Source: Larus michahellis (lineage: Eukaryota; Chordata; Aves; Charadriiformes; Laridae). Taken from it: a stretch of DNA of 64,000 nucleotides. The DNA is taken from positions 160,902,678 through 160,966,677 of the forward strand of contig NC_133897.1 of NCBI RefSeq assembly GCF_964199755.1, written 5' to 3'. The notes under the pieces are model-generated. The model ran no database searches and had not been told where the DNA came from. It saw only the letters and a program-made list of their open reading frames with translations. Position 1 is the stretch's first letter. Every line of letters starts with the position of its first letter. Below, piece by piece: positions 1 to 9,342 of the stretch. A program made the position numbers and the translations under genes.

Positions 1-377
1 TTTGGTGTTTCAATCATGGCATCGAGCTGTGCATGTTTCTGGCTCCATGCTGAATCCTGCTCTGTGAGGTGCTGGGAGTGCAGCCAGCTAGTCCTTCAAG
101 GGCTGCCACCAGGAACCAGGGACATGATGCCAGAGAAACACATTTAAGAGTGAAAAAGCAAACAGATAAGACTGTAAAAGGTAGCAGAAAGAGCTTGCCA
201 AATTAAGCTAGAACTTTATTTGCCAAAAGTGACCACTTTTGCTTGAAATACCAGTTTCCTCCTTTAAAACTAACCACTTGCATTTGTTCCAAGAGGTGTT
301 TCTGTGGGGTGCCCCAGAGGACAATCTGAAATATGTAGGTCATGTTGTGATGGACCAAATGGAGGTCAGGGAGTCCT

Positions 378-574
378 GAAAGAGTGGTCAGGCACTGGAA
401 CAGCCTGCCCAGGGAGGTGGTTGAGTCACCATCCCTAGAGGTATTTAAGAAACGTCTAGATGTGGCGCTTCAGGGCATGCTCTAGTGGCAGAGATTGTAG
501 GTTGGTTGGTTGGACTCGATGATCTTAAGGGTTCTTTCCAACCATGAAGATTCTGTGATTCTGTGATTCTGTGA
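378..574 (+). repeat. CR1 LINE 3'-end fragment
   Basis: Typical CR1 3' segment: a GGGAGGTGGTTGAGTCACC-type block, then TGGACTCGATGATCTTAAGG and TTCCAACCATGAAG, ending in repeated ATTCTGTG octamers that are the terminal hallmark of CR1. It is severely 5'-truncated and has no coding capacity. It is nearly the same subfamily sequence as the copy at 13369-13493. Confidence 0.9.
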
Positions 575-2762
575 AGTGAGTGGGAGTAACAGAAACCAGC
601 CCGTGGAGCTGAAGGACCCTCCGGGATCAGGGGAGCAACTTCACTACAGCTAAAATAGTTCCCACTGTTGCAGCCTGAACACACTATTCAGGGATTGAAA
701 CTGGGTTATGATAGGCCCTAAACAACAGTCCTGAGCTCTGCAAATATAAAGACTGCACTTTTTAACTCAGCAGAAAGGACCATCTAAATCAAAAATGTTG
801 CTGGAGTGGGAATAGAGTGAGAAAGGCTCTTTGATTCACTGGAATGAGCCCCCAAAGTCCTTAACCTGTGACATCTGAAATCAAGTTGGTCCCTTCTGGA
901 CTTCAAGTCAATACATTTCTCCATTGTCAAGTAAGGAGTTGGGGCTGATGGCATTAGGGCAGAAAATGACTTTATGGAACATGGTGAAGAGTTTTCATTT
1001 TTGGCATCTAATGGCACTGGTCATGTCACATTGAGTTCTAACCTATGAATAACAGGTGCAACCATCTCAGTGAAGCTGGATGCTTTTCTGGGCTGATAGA
1101 TGTACAGATTGTCTTTTTAGCTTTCCTTTTTTTTAATAAAAAAAAGCAAACTGCACTGGCTACAATTTTTGTGAATTGTGAGGATAAAGGATTTACCCTC
1201 TGTATTTTTCTGATGCTTAAAATTAGGAATAACTAATGCAGCCTCAGGAGCATGGTGCTGTGGATCCCATGAGAGGACCTTTTCCTTTTTCTTCCCCACT
1301 CCTGTGCTGTGCCTGTCTTGCACAATGTCCCAAAATATGTCCTCCTTGTCCACATTCCCTTTAGGAAGCCTGTCCTGGCTGAACACGTGCAGCCCAGCAG
1401 TTCCTCAGGGACTCAACAATTTTAGGCGTGATAAAAGGGAGATGGACCAAAGCCATGCTAAAGGGATAGAAGTCCCGCCAGAACCTGTGAAGCCATTTTT
1501 ATTACTTGATGAAGAAGAAAAGCATTTGCTGGATCAAGGTAGACATCAACTGCACCAACCTTTCCCCTGAGCATGTGGCTCAGGACCTTGTTCCAGCCTG
1601 TTGTCCTTTTCCCTCAGGTTGAATGCAAGTTTATATCATCCCATCTGCTCCAAAAGGCTGACAGGAGGAAGAGGAAGGAAAAACAAGCCCAGAAGGAAAC
1701 TGTGATTACTCCGTGTGATTCCCTCAGTCCAGGAGAGGATGGAAAGTTTTGTCACACTAGGTAGGGATGGAGCAAGGTAAATACTGATCACAAACAGCAG
1801 AACTTGGGGCAGTGACCTGCTCTGTCATTGCAGGTGCGATACATCATCTCCTATGCCCCGTTCCCTTTCTTTGCCTTGGGACCATGTCTTTTGGGTTGGC
1901 AAGCAACAGTGCTCCAAATGAAATCAAGAAGTAAAATCATAATGCTCCCAGTTTTGTAAAACTGATAATGAATGCTAGCAGGCATTGTGGTGAACTCCCT
2001 CAGGGCATGGAAAAGTACTTCATTATCTTCATTATAATCTTTTTTAAATCCTTCAAATGCAATTGTTAATGGTAATAAAAACACATATATCCTGAATGCT
2101 CTCCACAGTTGAGACCTCCATCTGCTGAGGGCTCTAAAAAGCCCTCAATTTATTCACCTTCTTGAGGCAGAACCACTCTGGAAGGTGACTGTACTTTTGC
2201 ACTTTGAAAGAGTCCAGGGAAGAATTTGTGACAACTTAACATTTTATTTCCTAAGGTGGTAGTGTGAAAATTGGTACCTTTGTTTTCACCCTTTTTGCTT
2301 TTATAACTGAGATTAAATTAAGGAAAAATATTGGCATGGTCTGGGAGGAATGGAAGCTTAAAGTGCTGCTTGAAAGAAATAAAAAAATAAAAATAAGAGA
2401 ACTTGGGAGCATGTGGACTATGTGTGCCTAAAGTAGCAGTATTTTTTGTGAGCGCTGCATCAATAAAGCCGCTTTCCCCACAGATTTGTGTCTGGTGCCT
2501 GACTGCAAACTCCAGCTGAAGTTGTTTTCCTGCAGTTGGCCGTCTGAGAGGTCTCAGCTGTGTGGCTTCTCTGGTGTCTAACAGATCGTGAGTAAACACT
2601 CTGCTTTTCCCAAAGGTGTGAAACTCCTATGGCCTCTCTCTTCTTCCTCGGCGCCTCCTTTCACAAAATGTACAGGAATGTGATCGTCATTGAGGTATCT
2701 CTCTTTCTGTCATATTTGGCTTGATTTTGGCCAAGAGGCTCAAAAATTACTGCACAGGGACA

Positions 2763-2780
2763 CAGACAGACAGACAGACA
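2763..2780. repeat. Short (CAGA)n microsatellite
   Basis: About four and a half tandem CAGA units in unique non-coding DNA upstream of CCN4. No function is implied. Confidence 0.8.
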
Positions 2781-5700
2781 TGAACACGTACGAAGAGATT
2801 GCATAAGCTCCATTTCCCCAGGAAACAGAGGCTGAAAGCAGCTCTGTTGAAAGAGAAACACTTAGTAACCAAATACCAAAGGAAACTTTGAGTAAACTGT
2901 TACCAGAGTTAGAATGCAGAATTTGGACACTTGGGCCATAGAGGGAAAACTGGTCCTCAAATATTTCATGTTTCAAAGAGGTTTGGTTTCTCAGAGATCT
3001 ATTCATAACTTTTCTAAACATCTCATAAGGTTTCTTTCTTATATTCTTTAATATGAAAAAAAAATATATGATTTGTCTGCTTTTATTAACTAAATATTTT
3101 AAAAACAATGCATAATCTAGAAAGGTAGACCTGATTTCCGACAGAAAAACAAGCCCATCTGAGATAGGAGATGGTTATGCTTTATAGACTTTGTTCTTTT
3201 ACACCTATTGCAATTTCATTGGCTTGGTTTTTTTTTTTCCAATGAAAGGTAAGTACAATTTAACCCAAACTTGGAAATTCGCTGATGTATTTACAGTGCT
3301 GGGAAGCCTCAGTGTGTGATTGAGAAGGTCAAATCTGATTCCAGTCTTACCTAGACCTGACTGGGAGCAATGACACTGGCCACAGTGAATTTCCAATAGA
3401 ACAGAGAAAATATCCCTCCTTGTGTAGTCAACTCCATGCCAGAGACTGGAGAATATTCATGCACTAGTAGAAGTAAAAAAGACCCCAATGGATGAATAGT
3501 TGTGCAAATCTGTGGTTACTGATTTAGAGAATAGAAATACCAGGGTGTGCACATTATCCTCAATGGGTAAAGTCATTTTTTGGAGAATGCAATAAAATTT
3601 CTTGTCAAGCAGACCATGATCTGAAGCAGACCAACCTACGAAGGGAGCAGACTGTGCCGCTTCAAGAATATGTGCAATATTTTTTGGGATTCTTCATCCT
3701 TTCATAGTTTGTTAGTTAATTTATTTTCCTCTCTTTTCATGTGAATCAAGAAAAACATCTGTAGGAGGCAAACCCAAAGGTTCATTCCTCCCCTGCACTT
3801 CCCGCGTTTGTTCAAAATGTTGAACTAATATTTATGAATAATGCATTGCACCCATGAATGCCACAAATCAATGCAACTCCAAGGACCTCATTTTTATACC
3901 AGCTGAGGCTCAGACTCAATATGTGTAATTAATCCAAGTTCTTTTATTAGTTAGCAAATATTATGTAAATCTTTATTTCCAGAAGACTATAGCAAGGATA
4001 TATAAGAGCTTGTTCGTGTTTCTGGCAAGTTCCTGATTCTCTGTGGCCTGTTCATTTTGATTATTAATTAATCCCGGAGCTTGGCATCTTATTTGTGTGG
4101 TAGTTCATTGTTGTGTGTTTTTTTTGTGTTTTGTTTTGTTGTTTTGTTTTTTTTTATTCTAAGCTCTGTTTGAAAGCTTTAATTAAGAAACAGATGTTTT
4201 TTGAGAGGAGATACTGAGACAGACAATTGCTCAGGAAAAACACTGGATACCCCAGAGTACTGTTGTGCTGTCACAAATGCCTGGTACTGGTTCAAAACAG
4301 TCGGAATATCTTTTTTGCCCACATAATGGCCACATAAATCTCCAACAGGAAATTATGAGAATTTAAGAATAGATGAACACAATAGTCAGGCCTTTGTTTT
4401 GAGGGCAATGAAGAAAATACAATATCTGAAGTTACTGGCATCAATAATTGAAAATCTAATATAACACATATTTGTAAATGTATATAAAGTTCTATTATTT
4501 TTTTTTTTAATGGGAACTTACAGAAACTGGTATTTTAGTGGCTTGGATTTTTACTGCTGTCATTCAAACCCTCGTGTTTTTGCTCACAGTGGAACAGCTC
4601 AGCCGCTGTCAGCCACATTCGTACTGCTGAAATCAACAGTCACACAGATTGACACCAGCTGAAGACCTGTCCTAATAAATCTGAGGGATTTATGGGGGAT
4701 GAAACCACAGTCGTGTCTCCCTAAAGGCAGTGTTCTCATTTGAATATAAATGATTTTGGCTGCATGAATGAGCTAAATATTGAAGGTTCCATTTTTCACC
4801 CTTTTGCAACTTCACTCGTATCAGTGGATCTGATTTATACCAGTCTTTGGAGAAATAATCCCTGAGTCCTGACGTGCTGTCAGGCATGTGAGGAGTACAA
4901 ACCACACAGCATTGTGTACACTTACTCAATAATGGAAACCTGGGTAGAAAAACATTTCAAGGTACCTCCCTTCACCTGGCATTTTTTAAGGGACTGAGGA
5001 AATCCAGTGGTGGATTTACCACATTAGCTCCTCGCTGGTACATTCTGCATCGTGGTACCAGGGATACAATCTGAACAGGAGCAAAGGAGCTTTTGGCTCT
5101 CTATCCATATTGTGATTCCCCTCCACCTTCTTCTTTGGAAAGGCTGTTCAGACAGCAAAAGAGTGAGTCCTCCTGTGGTATTGCAGCTTCTGGCACTCTG
5201 TGGTGTCAAGGCTCATCTGCAAAGGCCAGTAACTCTGTGGAAATGAGATATTCACCTGTGTTGAAGTGGGGCTGCCTGAGTGCTCAGACGCTTGATGTTA
5301 TCAAGAGTCAGCTAAACCAGATGTTTTCATACTCTTGTTTCTGAAGTTTCTTTGATATTTCAAAGGGCTAGGCTGATGTAACTCTCCTTCCCATCACCTA
5401 AGTAGTGACAACAACAACGATAATGGTGCAGTTTGACTCCCCCACCTCCTTTCCCATTCCAGTATGTGCCTCCTGAAGTGGGTGAGGTTCCCAGCCTTGC
5501 TGCTGATTGTGGTGGGGCCCCCATATTCAGCAGGCAAATCCTGCATGGAAGGGGCATCTCCTCCATCACCCCAGCCTGGAGAAAGGCAGAAAAAAGGGCA
5601 CCTTGGTAGAGAACTTACACAGCTACTTGTTTGGCTTGTTCAAAAGCCAGATTCATGACTCAGCCTTTACCTTTTATGAGTCAGGAAATTCCAAGGTGCT

Positions 5701-8700
5701 CTTTTATTTTTTTTCTCTCGGACTTGTGGGTAGACTCTGATCTCACTTATTACTGGGTAAATCTGCTACAGGCAAGGAGCTATTCCTGCCACACATTTGC
5801 AAGCAAGAACAGCATCCATCCTCCCTGAACCCCCTGTTCTTAGCAGTCTCTGTGTTCTTTGGCCAGCTACAGCCCTCAGTAAAAGTGTCAGGCACATCAA
5901 AGAGCATAAAATAAATCAATCCATTTCCCAGTTTATTTGGTCTAAAAAGGCTGTAAAATAGAGTCGAGTTGAGAAACCTGTTTATGTGGCCAAGAGGCCT
6001 AAGGGACACGTTGAGGAAGGAGTGATATTGAAGTGTTAGGCTAACAGAATCAGAACTAGTTTGCACTGGGGCATGCTACCTGTTTCCAGTTCACTGTGGA
6101 TGGCGTGACTGCAGAGTGATGGATAGTTGCATTCGCAGACATAATGTCCACGGAAGGTGAATGGTAAAGAGACAAAAGTAATTAAAAGTATAAAATTGCT
6201 TCAATGTCCAGAAAACCAATTAGACACTGAGACTTAAAAGCAACGTGGCTTCCTTGTTTTATTGAAGAGAAGAGTCAGCAGTGATTTACTGAACCCTTGC
6301 ATGTTTATATGTTGGAAGAAGGTGCTGAATTCTCATCAGCCAAGCAGACATTGGCAGAAAGATGAAACTAGCAAACTCAGACTGAAAATACGGCACAAAC
6401 TTTTAATAGTGAATATAACTGAACTCACCAAAACATGAAGTGGACTTTCCATCATTTGGAGATCTTAAATTGAATTTAAGCCTTTGAACTAGATAGAGAA
6501 GTGTCTTTAGAGCCTCCATTTATTGGGATCAGTACAAGACTCCCCAGGATTAAGCCAGGGTGATACAGGATTGCAACGGTCTCTTTTAGCATTGTCATCC
6601 TTAGAGGGAACTGAGAACCCTCAGAATCAGAAGCCAAGGTGTGGGCTGCTGCCATCACTGAGATAAAGAAGACCCTAGATGTCCCTATCATTTGAGACTT
6701 GATGAGATACCCTTACACCCAGTCACACTTGTAAGTGCACTGATGTGCCCATATCCACACAGGATTCAGTATCAGAAAGCCTACTGAGGCAGCTGGATGT
6801 CTCAGCACCCCTGCCCTGGAGCCACAGGTCCACTCCTTGATCCCTGTCTCATCCAAGCTAAGACAGAGTGTCTGGTTTGTGATCGCCGCATGACAAACTC
6901 CCACGACCAACATGAGATGAGCTGTGGAGCTGCAAGCAGACAGATGTCCACATCTCAAAGACTCCATCCTTGCTGACACACTTGACCACAGGATTAGATA
7001 AGGAATTCACTGAGGGGAATGAAATATGCAGGGGAAATTTTCAAAATAGAGCTACATAACCAAATGGTTTTTTGGGAAAAAAACAAGAACAACACACTGA
7101 CATTTCTGGTGTCATTTAAAAGAGTTCTTTCTCTTGATTTTATAGTCTGATAACCCAGGAGCTTTGAACTCTCTTTCCTCTTCCATTTGCAAAGCTGCTT
7201 TTGCTAGGACTGCTGGCATGGCTCCTTCAGCTCCAAGCCAGCAAGCACGACTTGTATCAGCCACCTACTTTACATCTGAGCCTACTACCTTAGGCTTATC
7301 CATCTAATTTCACCTCTTTTTTTAAGAGGCCCTCTCACCTAGGTCAGAGGAATTGCACTCTCAAAATGTTCCTTTCACTTCACAAAGTATTCAGGGATTT
7401 GGAGCCCAAAGTCAGGCACTGGGTGGTAGCCACGTGCAGGTGAACACCACCCAAGTGACACGAAGATAGCAGGCTTCTTTCTAGATTCCTCAGCACAGAA
7501 AGAATGTCCCTGTGACTGAGTATTGCTGGTGTACAAGGAAGGATGTGTGCTGGTGACAGAGAAATATTGAAATAGAGAGAGGTGGACTGAATGAACAGAG
7601 GAGGAAGTGAGGAAAGAGAAGGCGGGGGTATAGAGGAAGGAGAAAGGAAAGAGCCCTGGAGGAACTTGGCAGAAAATACAATCCCCAACTTCAGATCGTA
7701 TGTCCTGGGAAGGGGTTGTGGAGGTGCTGGAGGAGGAAGAGAGAAGGTGGCACTTCCCCGAGTTTGCAGCCAAGCTCTGGCTGAATCATTTCCCAGGGCA
7801 GCTGAGTGTCCAGACTGTCACACAAAAAAAAAATCTGGTCCTTTCAGAGCTTCCTGGTCCAGCTGGTGTAAAACCATTAAACCGCCCATGTCATGTCACA
7901 CAGCACAAAGGGGTGAAAGTCGCTGTGAGAATACGTGTTACTGGAGTACAGCTTCCTCGCTCTCTCCTCCCTGCCCACCATCAGCCCCATCCGTGCCAGA
8001 TCTGGGGAGCAAACCCCACTGCATCCCTCGGAGAGCTGGGATGGCTGCTGGAGAGGTCCAGGGGTGTCTCACCCCAACTGGCACACCTGAGTTACAGGAG
8101 GTAGCCAAGGCTGAGCAGAGGTTAAGGCACCATCTCAGTTCTATTTTGGCCATCAGCGTTCATCCACCCATCGCTGCCCAGCCTGCCATATCAAGCAGGA
8201 AAGTTTCCTTACTTTTAAATTTACCCTGACATCTCTTTTAGCCCATGTCTCAAATCTTTCTTGGGTTTAAGCTCTGTAAAGCCGTTTAATATGATTTTTC
8301 TTCCCTTTGCAAGCACTCATTTTCCTTATACTATTCTATTTCAATTTAAGGATGAGAGAGACTTTAAGTTCTTTCTAATTCAGATTTAGAGGGGTGAGGG
8401 AAAATACTGTGCCTGTGCCCAGGTAAGAGGAGAAAAACACATCAGAAATGACCCAGCTAAACTCAGGGTATATATTAACAGGTGATCAGAGAGTTTTGCT
8501 CTCTTCAGGGTGGGGGTTTGCACTCCCATGTACTTGAGCAATATTTGTTCTGCCCACTGCTGGCACAGGGTAGAACTATAACTGGGCCCAGGAGCTGATG
8601 CATACTCCGATATCAAAATCACGGAAGGGATGTGCAGCGTGGCAGGGGATAGTGTGCCCTTCCTTTCATTTCCCACGTGGATTGCTCTGTAAAAGAGGGG

Positions 8701-8862
8701 GGGTCCCGAGGGAGCTGACAGACTGCCTCCCGCCGGGTGTGCTTGCAGGACAAACATCCTTCTGCACTTCAAATGAAGCCACTCTTTTTAAAAGATTAAA
8801 TCAATCCAACATCTGTGCGTCTTTGTGTACGTCAGGTCATTAATCATAATCAGTAAAACCCG

Positions 8863-8869
8863 ATCAAAG
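8863..8869 (+). promoter_or_regulatory. Candidate TCF/LEF site upstream of CCN4
   Basis: ATCAAAG matches the TCF/LEF core (A/T)(A/T)CAAAG and lies about 430 bp upstream of the CCN4 start codon, with an ACGTCA half-CRE at 8829-8834 nearby. CCN4 is a known Wnt/beta-catenin-responsive gene, so such a site is plausible, but a 7-bp match occurs often by chance. Confidence 0.3.
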
Positions 8870-9124
8870 GTTTCTTGGCGTACTAGCTAAGTTGTGAGAG
8901 TCTGGATGCCATGAGCAACATGAGGGGTGAGCCCTGAGCATTTCGGTGCAGTGCTAATATTGCAGCGCGATGGACCACGGCGCTGCAGCTTTCCCTTTAA
9001 GAGCCCTTTGGCTAACGGCGATACAGTAAAATGCAGGAGGTGGGACAACACCACACACAAAAATGAAGAAGTGAAGGCAGGAAAAGTTTCTCCAAAGGAA
9101 AAATGCAGGGCTTGTCCTTCACCC

Positions 9125-9132
9125 TGACGTCA
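9125..9132. promoter_or_regulatory. Perfect cAMP response element (CREB site)
   Basis: The palindrome TGACGTCA, a full consensus CRE, sits 163 bp upstream of the CCN4 ATG and 8 bp before a TATA-like box. CREB dependence of the human WISP1 promoter in its response to beta-catenin is established; finding the full palindrome at promoter-proximal distance supports the same control here. Occupancy is inferred. Confidence 0.6.
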
Positions 9133-9140
9133 GATCTGTC

Positions 9141-9150
9141 TTTAATAAAA
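9141..9150 (+). promoter_or_regulatory. TATA-like box of CCN4
   Basis: TTTAATAAAA is an imperfect TATA element just downstream of the CRE. It would place transcription start near 9170-9180 and give a 5' UTR of roughly 120 nt before the ATG at 9295. No transcript evidence is available, so the start site is inferred from spacing only. Confidence 0.35.
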
Positions 9151-9294
9151 TCCCCAAAGAGCCAAGAGAAAAAGGCAGAGTGCCTAGGCTAGGTTGCCAG
9201 TTCAGGATTGCTCTGCATTCCCCAAAGTGGTGTTTTTGTTCAAAACGGCTCTAAATCTGGGTTCAATCAATGTATTTAATCCCGGCTTCCAGGG

Positions 9295-9342
9295 ATGAGG
9301 TGGCTTTTGCCCTGGATTCTAGCAACAAGCAGCATTTTGCAG
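9295..9342 (+). CDS. CCN4: CCN4 exon 1: start codon and signal peptide core
   Basis: Sixteen codons, [16 protein letters not shown], ending in CAG followed by a strong donor GTGAGT at 9343. The opening closely parallels the human WISP1 start (MRW-LPW-LA). The hydrophobic stretch continues into exon 2 (AIAQ), so signal-peptidase cleavage is likely near residues 19-20. It ends in phase 0, matching exon 2. It is shorter than the 23-codon human exon 1 by seven codons, all from the hydrophobic Ala-rich part. The ATG is the first in good position after the CRE/TATA-like promoter, and the context AGGGATGA has a purine at -3. Confidence 0.9.

Larger units (their letters stand above)
1..9120. other. 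Upstream non-coding DNA
   Basis: I see no exon with recognisable protein similarity on either strand here. Open frames are short and low-complexity or lack any family signature; the longest, at 7591-8229 on the + strand, is judged chance. Apart from a CR1 fragment near the left edge and a short CAGA microsatellite, the stretch is unique AT-rich DNA with several T or A runs. In mammals the next gene in this direction is TG/SLA, but no exon of either was recognised, so this is most simply intergenic DNA ending in the distal CCN4 promoter. Confidence 0.6.

Noticed and set aside
520-574. Short tandem ATTCTGTG/ATTCTATG units at many places as CRISPR-like repeats
   Set aside because: Octamers without spacers, always at the 3' end of CR1 elements; this is the known CR1 tail.
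7591-8229. 212-codon open frame on the + strand upstream of CCN4
   Set aside because: No domain, signal peptide or family resemblance; Ser/Pro/Gly-rich composition, overlapping frames open on both strands, and no splice or promoter context. Judged a chance frame in moderately GC-rich DNA.
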